From DASXZH01 sp036502005 (GTDB lineage: Bacteria; Armatimonadota; Fimbriimonadia; Fimbriimonadales; Fimbriimonadaceae): 64,000 nucleotides of DNA. Positions within the stretch are counted from its first letter, which is position 1, and the number at the start of each line of letters is the position of its first letter. Shown here piece after piece: positions 9,542 through 18,464 of this stretch. The notes beneath the pieces are model-generated. The model ran no database searches and was not told the DNA's origin. It saw nothing but the letters and a program-made list of their open reading frames with translations. Where the stretch lies: NCBI GenBank assembly GCA_036502005.1, contig DASXZH010000082.1, positions 1 through 64,000 of the forward strand. Direction: 5' to 3'. The translations under genes were made by a program, and so were the position numbers.

Positions 9542-12370
9542 TTACTTGCTCAAAGCCTCAAGCCGGGCCTTCAACTGCTTCTGTAAAGTGCCGTACTTGG
9601 CAAAGTCGCCTGCACGCAACGCCGCATCCGCCTGATTGGCAATCTGCAATAGTTGCCCAAATTCCGCCTTCGACACAACTCCGCTCAGCGGTGCCGGTTT
9701 GCCAGCTGCTGGGGGCGGAACAGCCACGTTCGTGGTTGGAGCGGGCGCGGCGGGAGCCGTGGGCGTAGCGCCGTTGCCAAAAAGCATTTTTAAGGCATCC
9801 GCATAGGTGTCCGCAACCACCACCTGATCGCGCAAGCCCAAAACAACCTTTTTTAGCTGCGGAATAGCGGTAATTCCGGGCGAAATGCTCTCAAGGAACA
9901 TGGGCTCCTCGTACATCACGCTGTTGCCAATCGGCATCACCAGAAGATTGCCGACAATGAGCTTGCTCTGGCCATTTTTCAGCAGAGTGTTGAAGTTTGC
10001 GATTGCGGCGTTTTGATTGAAGTTGGCCTCCATCTGCTTGGGGCCGGGCAAGATGCTACCGCGCGGATACTCATAAAGCCAAAGCTTCCCGTAATCCTGG
10101 GGATCGCAGTGAGCGGCCAGCCATCCACTCATATTTCCCTTCTGCCGTGGCGTAAAGGGCAAGATCAGCAAGAACTGGTCTTGCGCGTCGCTAGGGAGCC
10201 TCATTTGCACAAAATAAGGCGCCATCGCCTCTTCCTCGTCAGAAGTTCCGCGCTCTGTGGGAAGGTCCCAGGCATCTTGGTTGTTCAAGAAGGCAAGCGA
10301 CTCATTTTCCGTGACGTGATACTGCGTCAGCTCTTCGGCTTGGGCATGGAAAAGGTCCTCCGGGTACCGGAAGTGCGCGCTTAATCCGGCCGGAATCTGG
10401 CTTTTATCCTTAATCAGGTTCGGATAGATCTGTTCGTAAGTTTGCAGAATCGGCTCGGTTGGGTCGATTGCGTAAGCGTCGGTCTCCCCGGTATATGCAT
10501 CGATCACTACTTTCACGGGGTTGCGTGCGTAGTTCTCTTCAGTGTCTCCAAGAACCGCCTTGGCGCTGTAAGGGAGTTGGTCCGTTGAGGTGTATCCATC
10601 CAGAATCCACAGTAAGCGGCCCTGGTAGATGACCATATAAGGGTCGTTATCAAAGCTCAAAAACGGATAGATAAGAGAAGCCCGATCTAGGATCCCGCGG
10701 TGCATCAGGAGCCTCGTCTTGCTAGTCACGTTCACCGAAATGAGCATGTTCAGTTCACTCATCTCGATGCTAAAGGCCAGCCTGGGGATGATGGGCCCGA
10801 TATTAATTCCTCGGTCGCCCGTCCAACGGTTGGATTGGTCATTCTGCTCAGAAGGGTAGTCGAACTCGTTCAGTTTCGTATCCACCAGAACGTAGTTTTG
10901 GTCGGGGCCTCCGGGCGCATTCCTATAATCGCTGAAATAGATTCGCGGCTGAGTGATCGCCAGTTCAGCGGGCGCGGTTGGGGGAATATCCTTGATAATG
11001 AACTCCGGCTGCCCTATCGGGTCCGCCTTATTCACGGGCGTCATGGTGACTCCAAAGCCGTGGGTGTACTGCAGATGCAGGTTGACCCAGTTCTGGTTGT
11101 TTGCGCTAAGACCCGATGGATTGATATCCCTGGGCGAAAGCATAATCATTTGCGTTTTGCCGTCGATCTTGTACCGGTCGATATCGACATCGCGAAAATA
11201 GTAATAAGGCTTGAGGCCCTGAAGGGCGTCGATCGACTGTCTTAAAACTTCAGGATCCCAAAGCCGCATATTGTCTAGCGTGCCTGCCGAGGCATCCAGG
11301 TCATCTTTCGTCGGGACAGGCTGCACTACCGCATTTTTCACTTCGATCTTGTCGAGCCCATAGGCATAGCGGGTCATGGCGATCGCCTTGGCAGCGTAAG
11401 GCGCCTCTACCGCGTTTCGGTTCGGGTTCACGATGAGACCCTGAAGAATTGCGGGATAAAGTCCAAGGCCAATGAGGTAGATCACGCCGCATCCAAGCAA
11501 TCCGATGATAGGAAATCGCCAAGACTTGCTCCATAGAGGCGAGGTGCAGAACATAATTCCCACCAGCATCACCAATATCGAAAGGGGTCCCTGCACTTGT
11601 AATTGGTGCATCGCAGAGTAGCCTGCGCCAATGAATTGGCCCTGGTCGATGAGCCCAAACTGGAACCGCTTCAGCCACAATTGCAGGCCGAAGAGAACGA
11701 TGGTGATGCCGATAAGAATGGACAGGTGAGTCCTGATCCCGTTCTTGCTCATCTCGATTTTGCCGATTGCCGCCATCGATTGCAGTCCTACATAGAGTCC
11801 GGCGGTGATAAGGGTGATCATGACTAGCATGCCCGAAAAGAAATCCACCAACGAGAGTTGCCAAGGCAGAACGTAAACGAAGTAGCTGAGATCCATTCCG
11901 AAGATGGGATCAACCTTGTGAAATGGCTGAGCGTGGGTTGACAGCAGATAGGTCATCCACTCGCTGGAGAACCCGAGGGATAGCAACAGGGCGAGAACAA
12001 GAGAGGCAATCTTGGTGAGCAAGGGGCCGTGGTCTTGAAAGAGGGTTAGCAGCCTTGTAATGAGAACCTGCCCCACGGTGGACGGCCTGTCCAGATAGAC
12101 CATGGAGACCTTTAGCGCGCGCCTTAGGTTGAAGTAGACCAGGCAGAGCGAAATGACGAAGAAGACCACGAACAGCAGGCTCTTGGTTTCATACAGGATG
12201 GTGAAAACCTGCGGATGGCGAGCATCTTCTTTGAACCAGAGATATTGCGTGTAAGGGCCCACGCCTGTGAACAGTAGGAAAAGTAGGGCGACAATGCCAA
12301 GAAAAATGTATCCAAATGGCCTAGGCCGCCTCTTATTAATGCCTAGCGGTGCCTCATCAAAAACTGCCAT
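9542..12370 (-). CDS. UPF0182 family large membrane protein
   Basis: 942 residues with about seven membrane segments in the first ~330 residues (for example PFGYIFLGIVALLFLLF and the stretches up to LIGLGLYPAILQGL), then a large non-cytoplasmic region. Family hallmarks are visible: NPNRNAVEAPYAAKAIAMTR, the region around RLLWILDGYTSTDQLPYS, and PFTPRQKGNMSGWLAA. A Pro/Ala-rich linker near residue 860 precedes a short helical tail. The family is widespread in actinobacteria, cyanobacteria and armatimonads but has no known function. It heads the minus-strand run toward aroA. Confidence 0.93.
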   Translation of the reverse strand: MAVFDEAPLGINKRRPRPFGYIFLGIVALLFLLFTGVGPYTQYLWFKEDARHPQVFTILYETKSLLFVVFFVISLCLVYFNLRRALKVSMVYLDRPSTVGQVLITRLLTLFQDHGPLLTKIASLVLALLLSLGFSSEWMTYLLSTHAQPFHKVDPIFGMDLSYFVYVLPWQLSLVDFFSGMLVMITLITAGLYVGLQSMAAIGKIEMSKNGIRTHLSILIGITIVLFGLQLWLKRFQFGLIDQGQFIGAGYSAMHQLQVQGPLSILVMLVGIMFCTSPLWSKSWRFPIIGLLGCGVIYLIGLGLYPAILQGLIVNPNRNAVEAPYAAKAIAMTRYAYGLDKIEVKNAVVQPVPTKDDLDASAGTLDNMRLWDPEVLRQSIDALQGLKPYYYFRDVDIDRYKIDGKTQMIMLSPRDINPSGLSANNQNWVNLHLQYTHGFGVTMTPVNKADPIGQPEFIIKDIPPTAPAELAITQPRIYFSDYRNAPGGPDQNYVLVDTKLNEFDYPSEQNDQSNRWTGDRGINIGPIIPRLAFSIEMSELNMLISVNVTSKTRLLMHRGILDRASLIYPFLSFDNDPYMVIYQGRLLWILDGYTSTDQLPYSAKAVLGDTEENYARNPVKVVIDAYTGETDAYAIDPTEPILQTYEQIYPNLIKDKSQIPAGLSAHFRYPEDLFHAQAEELTQYHVTENESLAFLNNQDAWDLPTERGTSDEEEAMAPYFVQMRLPSDAQDQFLLILPFTPRQKGNMSGWLAAHCDPQDYGKLWLYEYPRGSILPGPKQMEANFNQNAAIANFNTLLKNGQSKLIVGNLLVMPIGNSVMYEEPMFLESISPGITAIPQLKKVVLGLRDQVVVADTYADALKMLFGNGATPTAPAAPAPTTNVAVPPPAAGKPAPLSGVVSKAEFGQLLQIANQADAALRAGDFAKYGTLQKQLKARLEALSK

Positions 12371-12443
12371 CTGCTAGTAGTACGCGGTGAGGGGTCAAAG
12401 GGGTGCGGGAGGCGAGTGTATAGGACTAGTTTGAGACTATAGA

Positions 12444-12471
12444 TTTTCTATTTCCTATTTTCAATTTTCTA
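12444..12471. repeat. Heptamer array, left arm (TTTTCTA type)
   Basis: Four consecutive 7-base units: TTTTCTA, TTTCCTA, TTTTCAA, TTTTCTA. They are the reverse complement of the TAGAAAA units at 12911-12938 on the far side of the four-helix-bundle gene, so the two arms could pair in an RNA or cruciform. Confidence 0.9.
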
Positions 12472-12510
12472 TTGCCGGATGCAAATAAGTAGGAAAGATG
12501 ATATGTTTGT

Positions 12511-12882
12511 ATGGCTATGACCGAAGCAGAACTGAAGCGTCGCACTCAGATGTTCGCCATAACTTGCTTGAAGATGGTAGACACCCATTCTCGAAATAGG
12601 GCCTGCGAAGTGTACGGTAAGCAACTTATTCGCTCTTCCTCGTCCGTCGGAGCGAACTACCGAGCCGTTTGCGCAGCCAAATCGGCGGCAGACATGATAA
12701 CCAAACTGACTATTGTTCAGGAGGAAGCGGACGAATCGGCCTACTGGGTTGAGCTGCTCGTCCTTTCTGGACATCTTTCAGAAGCGGATGCAGCACCAAT
12801 TCTTAAAGAAGCTCAGGAGCTTACGGCCATTGTCGTAGCATCCCGCCTCACGTTAAAGCGGCGACCGCCAAAGCCCGGATAG
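12511..12882 (+). CDS. Four-helix-bundle protein (S23 / bAvd-like family)
   Basis: 123 residues, entirely helical in character. The family core is clear: QLIRSSSSVGANYRAVCAAKSAADMITKLTIVQEEADESAYWVELL. Relatives are the proteins encoded in intervening sequences of some 23S rRNA genes and the bAvd accessory protein of diversity-generating retroelements; they bind nucleic acid or its partners. The gene stands alone, opposite in strand to both neighbours, and is bracketed by inverted heptamer arms at 12444-12471 and 12911-12938. A second in-frame ATG at 12517 is equally plausible as start. No rRNA, reverse transcriptase or variable repeat is nearby. A role in maintaining or moving the repeat unit is inference. 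Confidence 0.88.
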   Translation: MAMTEAELKRRTQMFAITCLKMVDTHSRNRACEVYGKQLIRSSSSVGANYRAVCAAKSAADMITKLTIVQEEADESAYWVELLVLSGHLSEADAAPILKEAQELTAIVVASRLTLKRRPPKPG

Positions 12883-12910
12883 TAAGAGATAGGTCCTTCT
12901 AGTTCCGCAA

Positions 12911-12938
12911 TAGAAAATAGAAAATAGAAAATAGAAAA
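12911..12938. repeat. Heptamer array, right arm (TAGAAAA x4)
   Basis: Four perfect TAGAAAA units, ending exactly where the acuC-like stop codon begins at 12939. Inverted partner of 12444-12471. Confidence 0.92.
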
Positions 12939-13991
12939 TTAATGTGTTTCGAGCCAAGCTACAACTTTTTCAGCCTGTTCTTGACCCGAACTTTGTATTT
13001 GCTCTGGATCAAAGAACTTGGGCATGTTCCATTCACCTGCAAACGGCTCAGGCACGTCTCCCGGAATCTCCAATCCGTTCAATGTCAAAATCGCCGCTGC
13101 CCACATACGAACCACGGAAGTGATGTTGTAACCACCACCGCCCAGAGCGACCAATGGAATGCCCAAACCCTTAACGTCGCGGACGGCCTCAAGATAGCTC
13201 TGGGCGGTATTGTTGATATGAGCGAGAGGGTCAGAAAAGTGCGTATCCGCTCCCATTTGCAGCACAATCGCGCCAGGCTTAAACTCTTTCAGAAAGAGCA
13301 AAATGCCGTTTCGAAATGCCCAAAGCCAGACATCTGCCGTCGTGCCCGGCAAAAGGGGCACGTTGATGCTAGAAAAATCCGCGCCCGTTTCATCAACCCA
13401 GCCCGTGCCGGGATAGAGCGTGCGGCCATCTTGGTGGATGCTGCACGTAAGAACGGTTGGGTCATCATAGAAAATGGCCTGGACGCCATCGCCGTGATGG
13501 ACGTCGATATCCACGTAGGCAACTCTTTCAAACTTTTCTCTTAAGATGCTGAGTGCCATCGCGCAGTCATCCAACACGCAAAACCCGCTCGCCCTATTTC
13601 TCTGCGCGTGGTGCAACCCGCCGGCAAGGGTTGTGGCCAGTTTGGCCCCATTGCAAACCTCTCTTGCGGCAGCCACGCTCCCGCTGCTGTAGTTCAACGC
13701 GCCTTGAAGCATGTTTGGGAAGGCGGGCGTGTCGCCCGGGCTGATTCCATACATCGAGAGTTCATCGGCATCCAAATCCATCGCATGTGCGATGGCATCC
13801 AGATAGCCTTCATCGTGTACGCGGAGGGCATCGTCGATCGTTGCCAAACCGGGATCAGTCGGCTTTATGCCCAAATTGGCCAGCAGCGCTACGGCCCGTT
13901 CCAGCCGGTCTGGCTTGAACGGGTGGTTTGGCCCGAAGTTGTAGTCAAGCATTCGGGGGTGAAAGTAGAACGACGCCACCTGATCCGCCAT
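12939..13991 (-). CDS. acuC: AcuC-like class I histone-deacetylase-family protein
   Basis: 350 residues of arginase/deacetylase fold. Catalytic features: the His pair in GGLHHAQRNRASGFC, zinc ligands in YVDIDVHHGDGVQA and GADTHFSDPL, and the active-site Tyr in LGGGGYN. Bacterial members remove acetyl groups from lysines (AcuC acts on acetyl-CoA synthetase in Bacillus) or from polyamines. Length and ending resemble AcuC more than the polyamine amidohydrolases. No acs gene is in the window, so substrate is unproven. Confidence 0.88.
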   Translation of the reverse strand: MADQVASFYFHPRMLDYNFGPNHPFKPDRLERAVALLANLGIKPTDPGLATIDDALRVHDEGYLDAIAHAMDLDADELSMYGISPGDTPAFPNMLQGALNYSSGSVAAAREVCNGAKLATTLAGGLHHAQRNRASGFCVLDDCAMALSILREKFERVAYVDIDVHHGDGVQAIFYDDPTVLTCSIHQDGRTLYPGTGWVDETGADFSSINVPLLPGTTADVWLWAFRNGILLFLKEFKPGAIVLQMGADTHFSDPLAHINNTAQSYLEAVRDVKGLGIPLVALGGGGYNITSVVRMWAAAILTLNGLEIPGDVPEPFAGEWNMPKFFDPEQIQSSGQEQAEKVVAWLETH

Positions 13992-14030
13992 AAACGGATT
14001 CTGGCACGCCCAGATGAATCAAAATAGACC

Positions 14031-15137
14031 ATCGAAAGAATCCCCCTGATTCTGCTCCCGACCCCGCTTCACCGGCTGAATCGGCTCTCCGATCAACTCG
14101 GTGTCGATCTCTGGATCAAACGCGATGACCTCACCGGACTCGCTCTCGGGGGAAACAAGGGCCGCAAGCTGGAATATCTGGCGGCGGAGATTTTGGCGTC
14201 TGGGGCGGCGGTGGTTGTTACCTGCGGCGCTCTGCAGTCCAATTTTATTAGGCAGCTTGCCGCTGTCTGTGCGATGCTAAACATTCGGTGCGTGGCTGCT
14301 GTGATGCCGCTGCCTTACGACGCCTCGGTGGGTGCCCCCACTCCTCTTCTCAAAGAAGAGTCTTTCCATTCCCCAATCGAAAATCGAAAATCGAAAATCG
14401 AAAATCCATCGGGGGGGTTGGGGGAGAGGTTCCGAGGGCTTGAAAATGTCGCTGACTCTCAAAACACAAAACGCAACACAAAAGACATACCAGCCCCGAA
14501 AATCGAAAATTCCGGAAACGTCCTCCTCGATAAGCTGTTCGGCGCAGAACTACACCCAATGCCCAACGGCGATTGGCAGGTGCTGTACGATGCAGCCGAA
14601 CAGCTAGCCCAAAACCTAGAGTCCGAAGGGCTCAAAGTCTACCGAATCCCGATTGGAGGCTCATCCCCCCTCGGCGGATACGCCTTTTACGAAGCCGCCC
14701 AAGAAATAGCCGCTCAAGCCCCACCTTTCGATTACATCATCACGGCCACAAGCAGCGGCAGCACCCAAGCCGGCCTTGCAGCGGGCCTCAAGCAAACCAA
14801 AACGAAACTCATCGGAATCGCCGCCGACCCCGAGCCGGACCTCATCGACGATGTTCTTCGCGTCGCCCACGGTCTGTCGGAGATCCTCAAAACAAAAACG
14901 CCAACCGAAAAAGATTTCGATGTGAGAATCGAATGGGCTCACCCGGGATACGGCATCCCCAGCGAGAAAGGCAACCGCGCCATCGAAACCATGGCCCGAA
15001 CGGAGGGAATCCTTCTCGATCCCATCTACACCGGCAAGGCTTCTGCAGCTCTGTTGGAGCTTGCCGAAAGCGGAGAACTCGAGGGCCGCGTCCTCTTTTG
15101 GCACACCGGCGGAGTTCCCGCTTTATTTACTCACTAA
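14031..15137 (+). CDS. PLP-dependent D-cysteine desulfhydrase / ACC deaminase-like enzyme with an in-frame insertion
   Basis: The reading frame is open from the stop at 14025-14027 to 15137. It contains LPTPLHRLNRLSDQLGVDL, IKRDDLTGLALGGNKGRKLE (PLP lysine in GGNK), TCGALQSNFIRQLAA, the PLP-phosphate loop TATSSGSTQAG, and a C-terminal FWHTGG, so it belongs to fold-type II beta-elimination enzymes. Two oddities. First, no ATG, GTG or TTG precedes the PLP lysine; candidates are ATC at 14031 or CTG at 14046, or a one-base loss after an ATG at 14014. The TTG at 14193 cannot be the start because it excludes the PLP lysine. Second, roughly 60 residues between AVMPLPYDASVG and SGNVLLDKLFGAE are extra relative to the family and derive from repeat DNA. 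The enzyme may still fold if this is a loop; activity is uncertain. Confidence 0.8.
   Translation: MERIPLILLPTPLHRLNRLSDQLGVDLWIKRDDLTGLALGGNKGRKLEYLAAEILASGAAVVVTCGALQSNFIRQLAAVCAMLNIRCVAAVMPLPYDASVGAPTPLLKEESFHSPIENRKSKIENPSGGLGERFRGLENVADSQNTKRNTKDIPAPKIENSGNVLLDKLFGAELHPMPNGDWQVLYDAAEQLAQNLESEGLKVYRIPIGGSSPLGGYAFYEAAQEIAAQAPPFDYIITATSSGSTQAGLAAGLKQTKTKLIGIAADPEPDLIDDVLRVAHGLSEILKTKTPTEKDFDVRIEWAHPGYGIPSEKGNRAIETMARTEGILLDPIYTGKASAALLELAESGELEGRVLFWHTGGVPALFTH
14330..14512. repeat. Repeat insertion inside the PLP-enzyme gene
   Basis: Four perfect TCGAAAA units (14377-14404), a G-rich stretch (GGGGGGGTTGGGGGAGAGG) like the dispersed repeat near 63.5 kb, and two further units CCGAAAA/TCGAAAA (14496-14509). 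The whole adds about 180 bp without shifting the frame. Its boundaries are estimated from where the conserved protein stops and resumes. Confidence 0.75.
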
Positions 15138-15347
15138 GCGCGAGCCCTTTTTTATCGCCCAGAAAAATGGGCCTTGGTCGAGCACAATGTTTGCCGTCCC
15201 TGCCAATAGAAGGTACATCCATGAGCCCGAACGCTTCAAAAATCCCTTTGCGCCCTTTGTGTCTCTGTGTGAAATTTCTCATTAACAGATGGGCAATCGG
15301 GGGAGGAGTACTGAGCAAATGCCGGAACGCAAAGCGCAAACCCACTG
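15138..15347. repeat. Intergenic region with one copy of the CTCTGTGTGAAA-type repeat
   Basis: No gene seen. At 15239-15275 a stretch CCTTTGCGCCCTTTGTGTC followed by TCTGTGTGAAA matches the tandem copies at 35.0-35.5 kb. Confidence 0.6.
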
Positions 15348-16817
15348 TTGCACTCAAAAAACAAGTGTGGTGAAAAGTTGGAAAATAGATCGGGCTTTGC
15401 CTTCGTAGTCCTCGTCGTTTCGCTAGTTCTCGCCCTTATCGGAGACGTGCTTCTCCGCAGTACCCCCTGGGGAATTAATTTCCCGATTTGGACCGCTCTC
15501 TTAGGCATTTGCGCCGCCGGACTGATTCGGAAAAGCCCTGTTTCCATTTCTCGCGCTGCTCTTTGGATGAGCCTGCCGATTGTCCTCTTCAGCCTCTGCT
15601 TCTTCTGGAGAGATTCCGATGAACTCAAAATCGCCAACGGAACCGCGATCTTTGCCGCCCTCGGAGTTCTCGCTCTTCGCGCCCAAAAAGGCAAGATTCA
15701 CATTGCCGGAATAGTGAACTACACCGTGGAACTGATTGCAATCTGGTTCCTCTTTACAGCCGATTTCGCCAAGCTTGTAACAAAGGACTTGAACATCAAA
15801 GGCGATTCAACCATAGGCATTCGCGCTACTGGATTCGTCCGTGGGCTAATTATCGCGATGCCGCTCCTGCTTCTTTTCGGCGCCCTTTTTGCCTACGGCG
15901 ACGAGCAGTTTGCAAAGTGGATCACAAATGCATTTACGTTTAACTTTGCGGATGTCCTTCTCGATGTCGTCCTATTCGCGGTCCTCGCCCTTTTTGTAGG
16001 GGGTTTCCTCAGGCGCCTTGTGTTGAATTCGCAGGAGCCTACAGTTCCACCGGTTCAGGCGGATGTTAGAAAGCCCATAACTCTCGGAACAATTGAACTA
16101 GCTACCATTTTCTTCTCTCTCGATATTCTCTTCGCTGCCTTTGTGGCGATCCAGTTCCGCTACTTCTTTTGGGGAACAGCCCAGGTTCACGTCGCACAGG
16201 GACTAACCTATGCCGAATACGCACGCTCAGGCTTTTTTGAACTCACTGTCGCCTCCGCGTTGACCTTACCGGTTGTGCTGGGTTTCCACGCTCTCGTTCC
16301 TCAGGCGAGTGCCAAGGCCAAGCACGTTTTCTCCGCGCTTAGCTCGATTCTTATCGCTTGCGATCTCATCGTGCTGCTATCGGCCGTTCAGCGAATGAGG
16401 CTTTATATCGGTGCGTTTGGCCTTTCCGAGCTTCGCCTGTTCACAACCGCCTTCATTATCTGGCTTGCCGTGATTCTTGTGTGGCTCTGTTGGACAGTCA
16501 TCCGCCATCGGCGAGAACGCTTTGCGTTCGGTGCTTTGGTGGCGGGCTATGCGATCATTTTGGGTCTCAACTATGCGAACCCCGATGCGCTGATCGCCAA
16601 GACGAATCTGGATCCTTCCAAGCATGTGGATGCCCAGTATCTATCCGGGCTTAGCCTTGATGCCGCTCCCGTGATCGTTGCCAACCTCAGCCAAATCCCA
16701 CCTAAGGAGCAGGCTGTGCTTAAGAAGCAACTAACCAAATGGAGCGCGGAAGTGAACGGTGATGATTGGAGATCGTTGAACCTCTCTCGGATTCGGTTTG
16801 CGAGGCTTAAAAAGTAG
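15348..16817 (+). CDS. DUF4173 (DUF4153-like) polytopic membrane protein
   Basis: Up to 489 residues with about eleven to twelve hydrophobic segments. The conserved part is IELATIFFSLDILFAAFVA, the Tyr/Phe-rich stretch RYFFWGTAQVHVAQGLTYAEYARSGFFELTVAS, and LRLYIGAFGLSELRLFT, all typical of DUF4173. The start is uncertain: TTG at 15348 or TTG at 15378; no good ribosome site distinguishes them. Function of the family is unknown. It lies on its own between repeat-rich spacers. Confidence 0.85.
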   Translation: MHSKNKCGEKLENRSGFAFVVLVVSLVLALIGDVLLRSTPWGINFPIWTALLGICAAGLIRKSPVSISRAALWMSLPIVLFSLCFFWRDSDELKIANGTAIFAALGVLALRAQKGKIHIAGIVNYTVELIAIWFLFTADFAKLVTKDLNIKGDSTIGIRATGFVRGLIIAMPLLLLFGALFAYGDEQFAKWITNAFTFNFADVLLDVVLFAVLALFVGGFLRRLVLNSQEPTVPPVQADVRKPITLGTIELATIFFSLDILFAAFVAIQFRYFFWGTAQVHVAQGLTYAEYARSGFFELTVASALTLPVVLGFHALVPQASAKAKHVFSALSSILIACDLIVLLSAVQRMRLYIGAFGLSELRLFTTAFIIWLAVILVWLCWTVIRHRRERFAFGALVAGYAIILGLNYANPDALIAKTNLDPSKHVDAQYLSGLSLDAAPVIVANLSQIPPKEQAVLKKQLTKWSAEVNGDDWRSLNLSRIRFARLKK

Positions 16818-16886
16818 GTTGCTGTGCAACCCCATAAAGCCGCCGGAGGGTTAACTACTTCCATTCGCTACCCTTAACGGCAAGAG

Positions 16887-16944
16887 TGCGAAGCTGTGGA
16901 GTGCGGGAGCTTGCTCCTGCTCTAATCAGGCAGCTTGCTGCCGC
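16887..16944. repeat. Double-hairpin REP-like element (family R2), copy 1
   Basis: TGCGAAGCTGTGGAGTGC, then palindromes GGGAGCTTGCTCC and GGCAGCTTGCTGCC separated by TGCTCTAATCA. The same order of elements occurs near 18.6, 34.9, 59.0 and 62.1 kb. Confidence 0.85.
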
Positions 16945-17034
16945 GGTCTTGCGAAGATCGGCGTTCGTTGAATCCGTCTCGGACAAGATTCGCGGGGCCT
17001 AAAAAGGCGGAACGTCCTCGAAGGGCCCCCGCTT

Positions 17035-17165
17035 GACGGCAATCGAGTGCAGACTCCCAGGTCCAAAGGACCGAAGCAAGATAGCCCAGTCAAAGCGGCT
17101 CCGGTCGCGCAGGGCTGGGCTGATTGCGCACAAAATTATAAGGTCTGAAGGACCGGGATGACACT
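17035..17165. repeat. RAYT-type REP repeat (family R3), copy 1
   Basis: Contains ATAGCCCAG, GCGGCTCCGGTCGCGCAGGG and CTGGGCTGA, then GGTCTGAAGGACC. The unit flanking the transposase at 45.15-45.24 kb has the same order (ATAGCCCAGGG, GCGGCTCCGGCCGCGCAGCC, CTGGGA, TCCTGAAAGGA), so this copy was probably produced by that or a related RAYT enzyme. Confidence 0.75.
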
Positions 17166-17178
17166 AGACTGTGCACCA

Positions 17179-17569
17179 CTAGCTCGACTTACGGAAAACA
17201 CAGTTGATATATTTAATGGTCTCCATCGTTTTGCCATCAGGCGAAAGCTGTAATACGATTGGTTCGAGCTTAAACGCCGTCATGTCGCGGCCCTTGAACT
17301 TATTGGGAGAAAGCGTAATTTCATTCGACGCCTGGCTCCACGTTCCCTCCCTCGGTCGGGTTGGGATAGCCTGCAAAAGTCTTGTCTACACGCAAATCCA
17401 AAGTAAGCGGCAAACCGTCAACTTTCCATTTGCCAATAACGGATGATCCGGGTATCGTGCTCGCCCCTCCGGACTTGCATCCACAGCAAAGAGCAAGAAC
17501 AACGAAAACCAGCAACCAAACCGAACTTGTTGCGCTCACTGCATTATGGAGGCGACTCAGAAAGCGCAT
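17179..17569 (-). pseudogene. Frameshifted small lipoprotein (lipocalin-like length)
   Basis: From MRFLSRLHNAV at 17569, a signal peptide runs to a lipobox LALCCGC, followed by SVIGKWKVDGLPLTLDLRVDKTFAGYPNPTEG. The natural continuation, TWSQASNEITLSPNKFKG to the C terminus, lies in another frame. One extra base in the GGGAGGG tract at 17345-17353 explains the break. Whole, it would be ~129 residues. The -KWKV...L.....F.. pattern resembles small lipoproteins that score how a value deviates from a model. The start overlaps the pseudopilin end by 13 bp, so they are coupled. Either a real lesion or a homopolymer sequencing error. Confidence 0.7.
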
Positions 17570-18464
17570 GATTTTTTTTTCAGTGCAAGTTTTTGTGGGA
17601 CGTAGTAGAAATTCTGGCCAGCAGTGCCCCATGTTTGGCCAGGCGGAAATACCGCGCCAATATTAACTGCTGCCAAATCTGAAGGTTGAGGGAACGCGGT
17701 TGATGAATTTGTTTCTTGGTTGAAGACGCCCTGGGAAATGGGGACAACCACCATGGAACGGGAATGACCATCAAACCATGCAATGTTGGCCTGCCCGGAA
17801 TGGCGTCCTTGAAGGCCGATGATCCCGTCTCCGCCGTCGCCGGGTGCCGTGAATACATCATAGGGAATGAGATTGGTTTGCCCGATCAAGTCCGCGCAGT
17901 CCCAAGCAGAACCGTCTCTGCTGGATCGCTAAAGGTTGTAAGACCCACCGGAGCTCCGGATCCATTTGGATAAACGGCATCAGCTTCGTTCAGGCCAAGG
18001 CCGAGCGACCGGTTGTCGCTGTATCCTCCAGGGTAGTAGATGTTGACCATCTGCGACGTAGGCTTCGGGTTCGGAGGGGCCATTGGGCAACCAAACACTT
18101 GGCCGTTCTTAATATAGGGCTGAAGCAACCCTCCCGAATAGTCGATGTTCACAGATTGGGCGACCAAATCGAATTTGGCTGAATAGTCCCAGTAGAAAAC
18201 AGTATAAAGGTCATTAGGGTCAGTTGGGTCACGTTGCGGATATTCCAGAAGGCAACCAGAGTCGTCGTAATCGCCAGCGTACATCATGTACCCTAGGCCC
18301 AACTGCTTAGTATTCGACATGCAGGCGGCTTTTTTCGCGGCAGCTTTTGCTTTAGCAAAAACTGGAAACAGAATTCCAGCCAGGATCGCGATGATAGCGA
18401 TCACGACGAGCATTTCGATGAGCGTGAAGCCGGCGTAATTCCCCGTTTTTCTCGTTTTTGTCAT
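17557..18464 (-). pseudogene. Frameshifted type II secretion pseudopilin-like protein (H-X9-DG / DUF1559 type)
   Basis: The N-terminal part (18464 to 17886) has a prepilin signal, GFTLIEMLVVIAIIAILAG, with the processing Gly before FTLIE, then the family sequence up to DPAETVLLG. The rest continues in another frame from 17889: LIGQTNLIPYDVF and RHSGQANIAWFDGHSRSM, which is the H-X9-DG signature. Adding one G to the GGG at 17901-17903 restores GDCADLIGQT and a single ~302-residue protein. Expected role: surface or periplasmic fibre exported via a type II/IV machinery. No pil/gsp genes are in the window. Lesion versus sequencing error cannot be decided here. Confidence 0.85.

Noticed and set aside
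10013..11245. Plus-strand frames over the UPF0182 gene
   Set aside because: Shadow frames; the minus-strand protein has clear family sequence throughout.
14193..15137. Short version of the PLP enzyme starting at an internal TTG
   Set aside because: This would remove the PLP-binding lysine and the conserved N-terminal region that is plainly present upstream in the same frame.
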